Shown here one piece after another: positions 40,901 through 54,093 of a DNA stretch of 64,000 bases. The notes below the pieces were generated by a model, which did no database searches, was not told the origin of the DNA, and saw only the letters and a list, made by a program, of their open reading frames with translations. The translations under genes were made by a program, and so were the position numbers. How positions within the stretch are numbered: position 1 is the first letter of the stretch; each line of letters begins with the position of its first letter. This stretch comes from Anoplolepis gracilipes (Eukaryota; Arthropoda; Insecta; Hymenoptera; Formicidae): assembly GCF_047496725.1 (NCBI RefSeq), contig NC_132974.1, positions 4,471,501-4,535,500 of the forward strand, written 5' to 3'.

Positions 40901-43900
40901 CTTTTGTCAAATCGCCTAATAAGTTTCTCAACGAATTGTTCAACAGTGGGTTATCGATACATCACGCCGGTTTGCTGCGTTCAGATAGAAACTTGGTCGA
41001 GAAATATTTCGCTGACGGTCTAATCAAAGTGCTGGTATGCACCTCCACGCTGGCTTGGGGTGTAAATTTGCCCGCTCACGCAGTTATTATACGAGGAACT
41101 GAGATCTACGATTCGAAACACGGTTCCTTCGTGGATCTAGGCATACTGGATGTCTTACAAATTTTCGGCCGCGCCGGTAGGCCGCAATTTGACACATCGG
41201 GTCATGCGGTGATTATAACGTCGCACAATAAATTGTCTCATTATCTGTCACTACTGACGAATCAAATACCGATTGAGAGCAGTTTTATTACGTATTTGGC
41301 CGATAATTTAAACGCCGAGGTAGCGTTAGGTACAATATCGAATGTGCCGGAAGCAGTCGAATGGTTGAGCTACACTTATCTGTTCGTACGAATGAGATTA
41401 AACTTTCAGTCATACGGCATGGTTTATCAAACCCTCCAGGAGGATCCCAATCTCGAAAAGAAACGAAAAGAACTCGTGGATGTCGCGGCGAAAGCGTTAG
41501 ACAAAGCGCAGATGATTAGATACGATATGCGTACCGGTGATCTCAGCGCAACCGACTTGGGTCGTATCGCGAGCCATTATTATCTTAAATATGACACAAT
41601 CGAGATCTTTAATGAACATCAGAAGCCTATCATGACCGAAGCAGAAATTTTGGCAATGATTACGCGTGCTCAGGAATTCAACCAACTTAAGGTGCGAGAA
41701 GACGAAATGAAAGAGCTGGACGAATTGATGCAACAGTGCCAGATAATGCCACAAGGTGGTGTAGAGAATGTCCATGGCAAAGTCAATATATTGCTACAAA
41801 CGTATTTATCCAGGATTCGCGTGAATACAACGTCATTGATATCTGATCTGGCATATGTTACGCAGAATACCGTGCGAATAACCAGAGCACTATTTGAGAT
41901 TATGCTCAGGCAGAACAACCCGATAATGGCGGGACGACTGCTAGAGATGGCGAAGATGTTTGAGGCACAGCAATGGAATTTCCTAACGCCGTTGCGCCAG
42001 TTCGACTGTTTATCTATGGAAGTTATTAACAAGATCGAGCAGCGGGATATCACGCTTTATCAGTTACAAGAAATGGACGTAAGGGAAGTTGGTAGTCTTT
42101 TGCGAGATGAACGGGCGGCGTTATTGGTGAAAAAGTGTTGTCACGAACTGCCCGTATTAGACATGAAATATAGTTTACAGCCTATTACGCGCACCGTTTT
42201 AAGAATACGGCTCAAGCTGAGTCCGCAGTTTCGTTGGAACGACAAGGTTCATGGAAAAAGTTCGCAGGCCTTCTGGATTTGGATCGAGGATCCAGATAAT
42301 AACTTTATTTATCATCACGAATACTTTATATTAACGAAGAAGATGGTTTATCAGGATCTCGAACAGGAACTCGTGATCACTATACCGTTGTCCGAGCCGT
42401 TGCCAACTCAATATCTAGTAAAAGCCACAAGTGATCATTGGCTCAATTGTGAGGATACAATTCCGTTGTCTTTTCATAATCTTATCTTGCCGGAGACTCA
42501 TCCGCCGCACACAGATCTATTGGAATTGCAACCGTTATCGATAACTGCTTTGAAGAATCCGGTTTTCGAAAGCCTGTACAACTTTTCTCACTTTAATCCC
42601 ATACAGACACAAATCTTTCATTGCTTATATCATACCGACAACAATGTTTTGCTCGGTGCGCCGACAGGTTCGGGGAAAACGATCGCGGCAGAGATTGCCA
42701 TGTTCCGTGTCTTCAAAGAGTATCCCGATCAGAAAGTCGTTTATATAGCACCCTTGAAAGCTCTGGTTAGAGAACGCATCAACGATTGGAAGATACGACT
42801 GGAAGAACGTTTAGGCAAGAGAGTGGTGGAATTGACCGGAGATGTATCACCCGATATTAAAATAATAGCCAGTGCAAATGTGATTGTCACGACGCCCGAG
42901 AAGTGGGACGGTATCAGTCGAAGCTGGCAGACACGAAGTTACGTGAAGAAAGTTGCACTGATAGTGATTGACGAGATACACTTGCTAGGCGAGGATCGCG
43001 GACCAGTGCTCGAAGTGATTATCTCTCGGACCAACTTTATATCATCGCACACGCACAAAAAGGTTCGAATCGTCGGACTCTCAACTGCATTGGCTAACGC
43101 GATAGACCTGGCTAATTGGCTTAACATCGATGAAATGGGTCTCTACAATTTCCGGCCATCCGTAAGACCCGTGCCGCTGGAAGTTCACATTAATGGATTC
43201 CCCGGCAAACATTATTGTCCGCGAATGGCGACCATGAATAGACCGACTTTCCAAGCGATTAGGCAACATGCGCCTACCAGTCCTTCCCTCGTATTCGTAT
43301 CTTCTCGCAGACAGACGCGTTTAACCGCCCTGGATTTAATCGCTTATCTCGCAGTGGAGGATAATCCCAAGCAGTGGTTACACATGCCGGAGGAACAGAT
43401 GACCAACATTCTAGAGAATATAAAAGACCCGAATCTGAAGTTGATGCTCGCCTTCGGAATTGGTCTTCATCATGCCGGTCTTCAAGACAGGGATAGAAAA
43501 ACTGTGGAGGAGTTGTTTGTCAATAACAAGATACAAGTACTAATCACTACAGCAACTTTAGCTTGGGGCGTTAATTTTCCTGCTCATTTGGTAGTGATAA
43601 AGGGCACAGAATATTACGATGGCAAGCTGAAACGTTACGTGGATATGCCAATAACAGATGTTCTGCAAATGATGGGACGCGCTGGCAGACCACAATTCGA
43701 TAATTCTGGCGTGGCGGTTGTTCTCGTGCACGATTTAAAAAAGAGTTTCTACAAGAAATTCTTGTACGAACCGTTCCCCGTGGAATCTAGTCTAATGGAA
43801 GTATTGCCCGATCATATTAATGCCGAAATCGTCGCCGGCACTATCAAGACGAAACAAGAATTTCTCGATTATTTAACATGGACGTATTATTTCCGAAGAT

Positions 43901-45264
43901 TAATGAAGAATCCAAAATATTACGACCTAGATGTTTTAAAACCTAAAGATATTAATAAGTATCTTTCAGAATTGGTAGAGAAGACCCTGAATTCGTTGAT
44001 CGATTCACATTGTATTGATTACGATGAGGACGAGCAAGTTTTAGTTTCACTACCAATGGGAAAGATATCGTCATTTTATTATTTATCGCATAATACAATG
44101 TTGAAGTTCACGCACTCGCTAGAAGAGAATTTGACATTAAATCAATATCTACTTATACTTTGCAACTCGTACGAATATAATGAATTGCCTGTAAGGCATA
44201 ACGAAGAATTATTAAATGAAGAATTGGCAAAAATGTGTCGTTACCCCGTGGATCAATATACCTATGATTCTCCACACACAAAGACATTTCTTTTGTTGCA
44301 AGCGCACTTCTCAAGGCTATCATTGCCGTGCACCGATTATAACACTGATTTGAAATCGGTGCTTGATCAAGCAATCAGAATAATACAGGCAATGATCGAC
44401 ACGGTCGCAGAACGTGGCTGGTTAACGAGCACGCTGACTATTATGCAATTGTTTCAAATGATCATTCAGGCACGATGGATGGATGAATCTGCAATTACAA
44501 CATTACCGCATATAAAAAAGGAAGACTTACATTTATTTTCATCATTATCAATAGCTCTTCCGGCTTTGTGTTTTAACACGCGCAATCATTATAATAAACT
44601 CACAAAGGTTTTGTGCAGAGAATATTCAGAAGAACAAATACGCGAGGTAAGAGAATTCATTATAGAAGTATCAATTTCCTCATTGCCTATATTATAAAAG
44701 GCATATTATATTTATATTATTAAGTCAATAAGTTTTTTTTCTAGATACATGAAGTAATTAAAAATATGCCAATAATATCTGTTGATTTAACGCTGGAGAA
44801 TTCATGGGATATCGACACTAAAAGGAGGAAAATATTGAAACAGAATAACAGCGAGTCTGTAATTATTCGACGGAATAAAGAATATACATTAATCGTTGGA
44901 CTGAAAAGATTAAATAATTCCAAAACTTTAAAAGTGCACTGTCCAATGTTTTTAAAGGGAAAGGATGAAAGTTGGTTTTTGATATTAGGCGATATTCAGA
45001 ACAAAGAATTATGGGCTCTAAAGAGAGTATCTGGAATAAATAACCAGTCAAAATATCATCAATTGCAATTTACTTCACCTAATAATTTGGGTAAAGTTGT
45101 CAACTTGTATATATTGTAATTCCATATTTTCTTCTCTCTTTTTTAAAATAAAAAATTGACAATTTTTTTTTTCAGGAATAACGAAATTAACATTCTTTTT
45201 GATTTCTGATTGCTACATGGGATTGGATCAGCAATACAATATTTCTTTAAATGTAACAGATTAA
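37969..45264 (+). CDS. ASCC3: ASCC3 helicase (activating signal cointegrator complex 3)
   Basis: ASCC3 is a Ski2-like (Brr2-type) 3'-5' helicase that unwinds DNA for ALKBH3 alkylation repair and splits collided ribosomes in the ASC-1 complex. Coding exons: 37969-38105, 38486-38577, 38794-38942, 39021-39266, 39334-44646, 44745-45090, 45176-45264; 2,123 aa (human about 2,200). Cassette 1 has Walker A APTGAGKT near residue 470 and DEVH near 582, with a Sec63 unit at about 950-1270. Cassette 2 has APTGSGKT near 1317 and DEIH near 1421, with a second Sec63 unit at about 1790-2110. Both cassettes keep the HHAGL and GRAGRPQFD motifs, so both look ATPase-competent. More than 80% of the protein is on one 5.3-kb exon. 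Brr2/SNRNP200 was considered, but the N-terminal region and length fit ASCC3. AATAAA at 45298 is a likely polyadenylation signal. Confidence 0.94.
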
Positions 45265-47046
45265 AAGTTTAACAATAATCGAACAGAACTAAGACTGAAT
45301 AAAACACGGGTGATATTGCGTTCAATTACACAAGTCTTTATATTGATAATATAAGAGACAGAGGAACAAAATTAAAATCTTGTTAATATGTATATTAAAA
45401 TGGTGTTAAGAAGCTGTAAGTATGTGCAAATGTAATTAGAACATATATTTATCGCAGGTTATGTATTTAGAAACACTTGTATATTTTTTCTTGCATAATT
45501 TTATTACACGTCTATGAAACAATATATAGGTATAGATTATACTCTACTTTTTTCATACAAATATAAACCTTATTACCTCAGTATATAAAGATAGAAAAAG
45601 CAACATGTGCAGGATCAGTTGTACAATTCCAATCTTTTTCCTTTTTCTTTTGTCATTATGAACGAGTAACTTTACTGCGAAACATAAATCGATTACTGTA
45701 TACCATCCGTTTTAGTTCCTGTTCGAAATATGATTCTATATCATGGACCATTTACAATTTTAAAAAGTAATATGTACGTTGTGATGAAAAATTTGCAATT
45801 AATGTAAAAAAAAAGAAAAAAATAAACACACGTTATGAGTTTGAAGACTCACACGTATACATTTCAGTTATATGTACTGACCCCATTTCAGACTTACATC
45901 ATATTACAATAATACAATAGATTATTCGATTTAATCTCCTATGCTTAGGTAACAATAGATTATAGAATAGGAAGGATATGAGATCATTCCATTGCTTTGT
46001 ATAAAAAGAAAAAAAGAAAACAAATATATATTTTAAGTCCTAACTCTTGTATTGATATACCGATATTACAATACAAACGATATTGATACAAATTGTTCAT
46101 GCTAAAGGCACAAAAGAGACTTTACAAAACATTTAAGAGTTTACTAGCAATTTAACACAATTTAGGACTTCACAATGAAATAAAATAATGCAAGGCAATT
46201 AAATTTCTTTCATATCAAACTTAACTTAATTGAGAGAACTGGAAAGTTGATTTCTAAATTACATGATTTTAAAAAGTAATATTATGTTAATACTTTTCAA
46301 TATAAAAGTTCAATAATAATATATCTTTACACAATCACAATTTAAATTAATCTATATTAAACTAAAAAATATTTATTCTTAAAATTATACTAATTTGTAT
46401 TATAGTTGAGACGAAAAAATTTAAGCACCACAAATCGTATTTTTATACTAGAAAGATTATTTAAATAATCAACTTATATAAGAAATTAACACTTTTGGTT
46501 TATATCTAATTATAATTTTGTTTATAAATAACAATATTCTCTTTTGTACCGATAGTTTGAAATTTTCTCTTTCAAACACGTGCACATTAGAAACGAACAC
46601 ATTTTACTACTATATATCTACCATATAGGTAGCTGTGTCAATAACCAAAGCAAAGAAATATTTAAGCTCCTTCCTATATATTGAAATCTGGAAGTACTGA
46701 ATATCTCTTGTAAGTAATAAACCGAAATGCATTTATACAAATGATTTCAATAATGATACACTTTCCATTTGTTACATATAACGCAAGAATTAACACTTGC
46801 CCCGACACCTGTTGTGTAATAGCCACATAATACAAATAATGTTACAAATTACAGCAGAGTGTTAACTTTTCACTTTTCACCGTGTTCCTTTATCTTCCTT
46901 CTGCATTATAAAATCTTTCAACGCTGTGCCTCTAATCTTGTTTAATAATTTATAGAGAACCTTATTGTGTGTCATGCCAACCCACTTTAAGAAAATGTTT
47001 ATATTCAGGTTGGTCAATAACCATACGCTCAAATTATTTATTTTTA
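45265..47046. other. Convergent 3' spacer ASCC3/MEMO1
   Basis: AT-rich DNA between two converging genes. The ASCC3 message likely ends soon after AATAAA at 45298, so most of the stretch should be MEMO1 3'UTR or spacer. No coding exon, inverted repeat or RNA gene is recognised. Confidence 0.55.
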
Positions 47047-48539
47047 TCACTCAAGAACTAGGGAAGCACTAGCATAACTGACAGAACTGTCATTCATATT
47101 GTTACATTGACTACTTTGAGCATATTTCAAAAATTTCAAATTCATTCTTTGACCATTTGTATTTCCCTTGAGACTGTGAATGGCCTGCAAAAATAAAACA
47201 TATATATATATAATATTATTTAGTAAAATTAAATACATACAGAATTTTTATACAATGCCTACATGTACACAGTTTATACCTGCAATAAAACACCAATCGG
47301 ATGTCGGCCGCATATAGTATTACCATATTTCTTAAGATATTCAGTGAACATTGCAGGATTCAAAGTTTCTATTATGTCCATACCCTGACAAACATACATG
47401 TCCATACATTTAATGAAGACATATGGAATAAAAAACTCTTAAATATTCTTAAATTATGATAAAAAAAGATTCTTCTCTCTTGTTCCCCCCGAAATAAATT
47501 TAAAAATATATACCATTTTATCAAGGTTTTGAATAGATCTATGTATAGGTCCACATGATCTATCGTAGTAAGTATAGCGAAAACGTTGTCCCCAATGGCA
47601 GAAATCAGAGGAGATGACAAATAATGTTTGCGGATCGGCCATGTAAGGAGCTAACAGTCTTCCATAAAGCGCTTCTCTATCCGGGCTTAAGGATCCCACC
47701 AAAATTGGGATTATGGTAAATGAATCCTTAAATCTGTGTACACATATAAGACATCTCCACATGAGTAATGTTCTTATTTTTATTCATAATAAATAGAAAT
47801 ACAACTCTCACTTACTCTGCATTATTTTTCATCAATATAATTTTCCATATTCCGATTATATAATCGGGAATTAATTTATTTCTAAACGTACCCTTCCATA
47901 ACTTTGGCGATGAACGGCAGCTGCATCTCAATGCTATGCTCTTCTTCATCTGTGTTCAGATCCATGCATTCGAAATGACCAGTTTCTTCAAGTTCTCTCC
48001 TCACTGTTAAATGTATGTACGTTAAACCTTTTTCAAACATTCTATTTGTATATAAAATGCTTATACATAACGTGGTTAATATTTTTTTGTTATATGAGAG
48101 CTAAGCAAATACTTTAATAGGCAGCATTAATGCAGAAATAAGAATAAGAATCTGCATATATGCACCTTGTTGATCAATATGTAGATCATACAACGGTGTT
48201 CGGTAAATGGAAGTCGAAGATAGGGCACAGCCTGGTAATCTCACATGATGAGAAGGCCCTAGAATAAATATCCTACGGCTGCATAACAGCACGTTGCACG
48301 TTTCATTTGACTGAGAAATTTGAAAAATTACAAACTATACAAATATAAAACTATACAACTATACAAATTACAAATTATATATATTATAAAGGCTATCATA
48401 TGAAAATTTATATTAACAATGCAGCATAATCAATTTCTTTATTGGCCTACTGTAATTAATCTAAAGAAAATCTTTAATATTTTGATAGGGAGGGATTGCT
48501 ATAAAATACTATATAAATAATAAAGATAATATTACATAC

Positions 48540-48587
<48 letters not shown>

Positions 48588-49444
48588 ACATATAAGACCA
48601 CAAGGCTTAAATATTTTATCTTTTTCTCATATAAACAGTAATAAATTGTAAACTATTACTAGAATAATTTAGTTAGTACATAATCTACTTACACAACTAC
48701 AGGACTAATTTGCCGATAAGCAAAGCCAGCACATGCCCCACAATAACTATATCCTGCATGCCTGTAAAATTAATTATATGATTATAATTATAATTATATA
48801 ATTATATTATCATACATATTTGTACAAATATATATTTTGAGAAATTTTAAAAATATAATTTGTAGATGATTAACTAACGGGGCAATAATTGCTCTTGCAG
48901 GTCCGTGAGATAAGTCAGCCGCACCCAACCAACCTTCTAATTGTTTACTCAACTCTGAACCTATAGAGCAAAGAATTACAATTTTTTTAATATTACATAA
49001 TTCAATTTTTTGTTGTGAACACATAAAAATACAAAGAAAGTTTTAAATAAAGATGTATATGTATTTCTATATGCAAAAAAATCTATATATATATATATAT
49101 ATATATATTTGTAATATATCTAATATATATATATATATATATGTATTGCATTTTCATAGATCTTCATCAGATCCAATTTTAACTTCTTTGGATGACAAGT
49201 ATATTCTATTATTAGTAATCTATTTTTATTTTAAACGATAAAAATTAATAAATTGTTTAAAATTTCAGTCTTGCAACATTAATATTTTCTGGAAATTTAT
49301 TCATTAATACTTTATCAAATAAACAAAGTTGTCGACGTGTACGAGCAATAAAGTGAAAAATGAAATGCATTTTTCTCACAAGCGTTCCTTACCATTGTCA
49401 GAGTACCAACTACCAGCGTGAGAAGCTCTCCTAATTAATGCCAT
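47047..49444 (-). CDS. MEMO1: MEMO1 (mediator of cell motility 1)
   Basis: MEMO1 is a metal-binding protein of the LigB/non-heme dioxygenase-like fold, implicated in ErbB2-driven motility, redox and copper/iron handling. Coding exons (minus): 49444-49393, 48960-48879, 48761-48693, 48278-48166, 48003-47892, 47733-47514, 47384-47280, 47184-47047; 296 aa, against 297 in human. The metal-site residues known in human (H49, H81, C244) are matched by APHAGY (H46), GPSHH and YAQSSQC. The longest identical block includes SSDFCHWGQRFRY. The acceptor at 48278 (TGTTATGCAG) was chosen over one about 40 bp upstream because it gives VVVRRIFILG, which matches the human spacing exactly. It is divergent with CNOT2. 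Confidence 0.94.
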
Positions 49445-49779
49445 TTTTGGACCGAACGCGCTTGTCTTTTTCCTGGAGCGTGTCTTTTTCTTGGAGCTTA
49501 ACGCTTAACGGCACTTCATCTAATGTGAACGAAACCTCGGCGAAATCAGGCGTGATAAAAGTGACTTATATTTTAGCCGAGAGTGTGTAAAATGTTTATA
49601 AAACGCTATCACAAAACCCCCCTTGGCTATTGTTCTTCCATAGATTATTCAGTGAATATTCAAGTTGACCCACCGATACGCGTCGACTTGATAAACAAAG
49701 AAGTACAACAATATGGCAGATTCGTAATCTCTCCTCGAATCGGGACGCGATATGGATGCGCTTTTAATTCATCGAGTTA

Positions 49780-49903
49780 AACTTAAGTTTCGTTTGACAC
49801 TACGAAAAACTTCGAAGCGTTTGATTGACCAATCAGAGCAAAGAGATTTTTGTCCCTTTCGTTTTGATTCATCAATCAAACAATACGAAATTTTGAACGC
49901 ACC
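49780..49903. mobile_element. CCAAT-palindrome element, copy D
   Basis: The core TTGATTGACCAATCAGAGC faces TTTTGATTCATCAATCAAAC, and the right end reads AAATTTTGAACGCACC, like copies A-C. The left end is decayed. It lies between the MEMO1 start (49444) and the CNOT2 first exon. Confidence 0.5.
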
Positions 49904-51315
49904 TCTGGTCCAAAAAAAATGCATAACAATATATCCGAGAAAATACCCTAGACTCGCGCGATGAGAACTCGCGCATCCTTAGTCAAGTTCGAGACTGTTG
50001 CGTTTTCGCTGAGAAAACGACGTATTCGGCGATATTTTTATAATGTGAGGTACAGGATCGAGGCGAAAATATCACTCGGAGATTTATTACGCGCGATGTC
50101 AGTCCGTTAATCAATTCAACGCGCATCTCGGGTCACTCGTTCGAGTAACTACGTAGAAATTATTAATATGGCAGACGTTCGTGCCTCTAGTGTTGTTTAA
50201 GTTCGTGAAACTACGAGTGACAAAACAGTAGGGCCTGTTAACTGAAGGGCACTGTGATGTGTATGAAATTCTGATTGCCGCGTTCCCCAACGTCCACGTG
50301 CGTGTTCGCAGTTTAACGCGCCCGCGACAAAGTGACAGTTTTGGCCGTTTGTGTTCTCGAAGTCGCGCGAAGACTCCTCACCGAGAGTCCACCGAGACAC
50401 CATCACCACCGCCACCGCCAGAACCTCGCGACCGAGAGAGTCAACATCGACGACGTTTTCGCGTGTGTGTATTTTTTTCTTTTTTTTTTTTTTTTTTTTT
50501 TAAACATTCATCTTTACTCTGTCCGTTCGTCGCGAGCACGATGGGACTCGTCGCGTCGTGATACGCAGCTGGTGGCTACCTCGTCCCAGGTAGTATCGCG
50601 GCGTGCCGCACTTTTTCCTTACGCTATTTTTTGATGTCTTACGCACCACTTTATAACCTTTTGTCTCTTTTGTGCTTGTCTATCTGTCCCGATAGTGTCA
50701 ACAATATCGTTGATCGGCCCGTGTTTATTTACTGCTACGCGCGGCAATTCGCGCTTTTATTCGCGAACGGATCTTAGGTGTCTCTCTCTCTCAGAGTTTT
50801 TGAGAGAAATGCGCGGAAAATGAGTACGCTAAGCGCATTATTATCGTACATCGTCTCTTTACAAGATAGAATTGGCATTAATGAGAGACGAAATTTACAT
50901 ATATGCTTTTGATTATCAAACTTATTAGAATTCTATCATCTTTTTTTAACATGTGCCATGAAAAATATGGAACAAAATTAAATTAGATTGTTAAATGTAT
51001 ATCAAGATTTTAGATTTAAACTTTAGAATTTAGAATTAGATTAGAATTTTTCATTTTAGAGGCCTCAATGTGATTCTTGTTTAAATTCTTACATGTGACA
51101 TAAAGTAACATACATAAAAGGCATTTGCTATAGTTATTACAGTGCAGTGAATTTACAAACATTTATTTAGAACAGAACTGACATAAATTTAATAGATAGA
51201 TTGATATATTCAAATCTTATAAATTGTTATATACAACATTTGGAATTCTCCAATTCTTATCATTGATATATATTTAATCTTGTTAACTGTAGGAAACATA
51301 TTTATGTACATGTTT

Positions 51316-51319
<4 letters not shown>

Positions 51320-51366
<47 letters not shown>
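51320..51366. repeat. (AT)n microsatellite
   Basis: An AT run in the CNOT2 5'UTR intron, about 50 bp upstream of the next non-coding exon. Confidence 0.95.
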
Positions 51367-51370
<4 letters not shown>

Positions 51371-51733
51371 TTAATGTCTCATAAATATTATACTAATATT
51401 GTTTGTTATTATAGGTATGTGCATTCTCATCTCTGTGCTACATTTTAATGTAACTGTTACTGAGGGATCGTGATAAGAAGAAGAGGTAAAACAATAATAT
51501 ATATTTTAATAGCGGCTCAATTATCAATAGAAAAATAATTGCAATCTCTTTTGTTTCAGGTCGCAAATTTTTGTCATGGATCATTGGCGATCCCATGAAA
51601 TCAAAGTGTCTTTGAGTGTTGTATTAGAAAAAGAGAAGTGGATGTGCTAACCAAGTTTTGCAAAACGAGAGTGCTTGGTGGTGTGCCTGTTTTCGGGCAA
51701 AAACATTTTCATTAACTGTAGTGCCATCGGGCT

Positions 51734-54093
51734 ATGGCCAATCTGAACTTTGAACAACCGCCACGCAGTATTGCGAACGCAAGTCTTACTTCACGTGCAG
51801 CCGGCGGTGGGGGGGGTTTAAATACATCGACCCTCGCGGGTCATGTCACGCCTACCTCGGGCATGTTCTCAGGTTCGTCTGCAAGCACCTCGAGTACAGC
51901 CAATTCAGCGGTAGTCGCCACTAACGTTTATCCCGGAGCGTCGGGCTCTGGCGGACAGAATAGCCATCAGCAACAGCAGCAACTCTCTCCTATGGGCAGT
52001 AGAGGACTGTTTGGGCAGAGAGCTTTTACCGACAGACGTACGATGCCTGCTCTTGGGTTAGTTCTCTTTGTTAACTAAATTTGTATGATTTTTATTGTGT
52101 GATTTATATCTGTGTCTTTTTTGATCCCACTGTCGTGAGTAAATTAGATTATAATCGAGCGTAATAATATAAAGCCCATAGTTTTTCTTTTTTTGTTTTT
52201 TTTTCCCCTTTCTCTCTCTGCAATCATCTCCATCTATATTGCAGAGCTTCAAATCCAATGGGTAGTATGGGCAGTTTCGGAATACCTCCAAGTCGTAATT
52301 ACGGATCTCAAGGTGCGGTTAACAATTTCCACTCTGTTTTTGGGAGTGGAGGTGGTGGAGATACAAATACTCCCCCTCTGTTAGATCTCTCGGAGTTTCC
52401 CTCCCTAACGAATAGAGGTCAAGGTGATTCTATGCCGCAACCTAGTCCCATGCCAGGGAAACAGCCTTATGGTTAGTGCCAAGAAGAATGCAAAAATACA
52501 AGAGCAAATATATTTTTACTGTAAAACAATCAATTATTATAGTGGACCTGCTGGTTTGATTATTTTATTAATCTACTTTTCTTTTTTTTAAGCAGAAAGA
52601 TTTTTATGTGATTTCATAAAAGCTTATTGTATTTTCAATTTTATCATGTTGCAATAATACAATCTCGGTATTGAGATATGAAATTTCAGAATAATATAAG
52701 GCAATTGTATTCCATGTGTATACATCAAATTTATATGTGCTTCACATAAATATAAACAGTTTATATTGCTGATGTAATTGTCATTCAATGTAATTGTATG
52801 TTACAGTTGGGATGGTCAAGCAACCAACATCCGAATCGAGCGAATTTACTATGAGCTCGGAAGATTTTCCCGCATTACCAGGTACGCAGAATCGAGAAGG
52901 TCCGTCACCTGGTGGCAGTGTATCTGGTGATAAAAATATACCTGTAGGGCTCGGTCCGGAGATTGGACAGGACGTGCTACAGGCGAATAGAGCTCCTGGA
53001 TCTGAAAAATCTCAGTCTTCTAAAAGAGGCATCCAAACATCTCCTGACGGTAACTAAAGATTCGTTGAAAGATTGGACAGCATTTTGAATAAAAGATTTG
53101 CGATTACTTAGCTGGATTAACGTTTAATCTTAATTGTTGTGTGCAGGCAAAGTGACAAACATACCCGCAAGTATGGTGAAAGATCAATTTGGCATGGTTG
53201 GACTTTTGACGTTTATTAGAGCGGCAGAGACGGATCCAAACCTAGTGTCCCTGGCGTTAGGTCAAGATCTTACTGCGTTAGGATTGAATTTGAATTCGCC
53301 GGAAAATCTTTATCAGAACTTTGGTGGTCCATGGGCGGAAACACCTTGTAGACCACAAGATATAGATTTTCACGTACCACCGGAATATCTTATAAATGCC
53401 GCGATCAGGTTTGTTTACTATACATTTTGATACATTGTTCCATATATTATTGTGCTGTCTGCACGATTATAATAAAACACTATATAAATGTTTATTAACT
53501 GCATATATCATAGAAATACTCGAGATGTTCTTTTAGATCTGAATATATTAATTTAAAAGATAGGTGGAAATTATTATTAATACTTGAAATATGAGTACAA
53601 AATTTGAAACAAAGGTGGATATAATATTGACTTTGCATTGAGACAAATATTTTATCAACAAATTTAACTTTTCTATGTTGTTTCAGGGATAAGCTAGCAC
53701 CAGTTAAACTAAATCGATATAAAGATGATCTACTGTTTTATATGTTTTATACAAATGTTGGGGATGTATTGCAATTAGCCGCGGCGGCAGAATTGTAAGA
53801 ATTATTGATTTTCATACTTGAAAATATTTGTGTAAGCATGATATTAATACAATTCCATATGTATGACATAAAGGTACAGCAGAGAATGGCGATATCATAT
53901 GGAAGAAAAGGTTTGGATAACGCAGGCACCAGGTTTGGGAATTGTAGAAAAGACGTCGACATATGAACGTGGTACTTATTATTATTTTGATGCGCAAAAC
54001 TGGAGAAAGGTAGCTAAGGAATTCCATTTGGATTATACAAAACTAGAAAGTAGACCTCATCTTCCCGCGAACTTTCACCAAACTCAGCCTTGA
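51734..54093 (+). CDS. CNOT2: CCR4-NOT transcription complex subunit 2 (Regena)
   Basis: CNOT2 is a structural subunit of the CCR4-NOT deadenylase; with CNOT3 it forms the NOT module on CNOT1. Coding exons: 51734-52056, 52245-52471, 52807-53049, 53147-53408, 53687-53794, 53874-54093; 460 aa, against 540 in human. The N-terminal 260 residues are Gly/Ser/Gln-rich and disordered, with the conserved LDLSEFPSLTNR and SSEDFPALPG short motifs. The NOT-box at about 350-455 is intact (REWRYHMEEKVWIT, YERGTYYYFD, NWRKVAKEFHLDY). The start is the first in-frame ATG (MANLNFEQ) after the 5'UTR exons. A donor directly after the stop (CTACAG|GTGTGT) suggests a spliced 3'UTR. AATAAA at 54399 is a likely polyadenylation signal. 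Confidence 0.93.

Larger units (their letters stand above)
49445..51733 (+). promoter_or_regulatory. CNOT2: MEMO1/CNOT2 promoter region and CNOT2 5'UTR exons
   Basis: This is a shared GC-richer promoter region holding CCAAT-palindrome copy D. For CNOT2, non-coding 5' exons are suggested: one ending at 50589 (GTCCCAG|GTAGTA), one at 51415-51485 (acceptor TTATTATAG, donor AAGAG|GTAAAA), and the start-codon exon opening at 51560 (TTTGTTTCAG). A T-run (about 50475-50500) and an (AT)n run (about 51320-51366) lie between them. Confidence 0.5.

Noticed and set aside
39328..44697. Brr2/SNRNP200 identity for the double-cassette helicase
   Set aside because: The N-terminal 460 residues and total length of 2,123 aa fit ASCC3, and the long acidic N-terminus of Brr2 is absent.
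48279..48315. Earlier acceptor for MEMO1 exon 4 (ATTTCTCAG)
   Set aside because: It would insert about 12 residues before RRIFILG with a phase mismatch to the strong donor at 48693; the acceptor at 48278 gives the exact family spacing.
50259..50634. Two overlapping 100-codon plus ORFs upstream of CNOT2
   Set aside because: They cross a long T-run encoding poly-Phe and lie in the non-coding first exon; the CNOT2 start is clearly at 51734.
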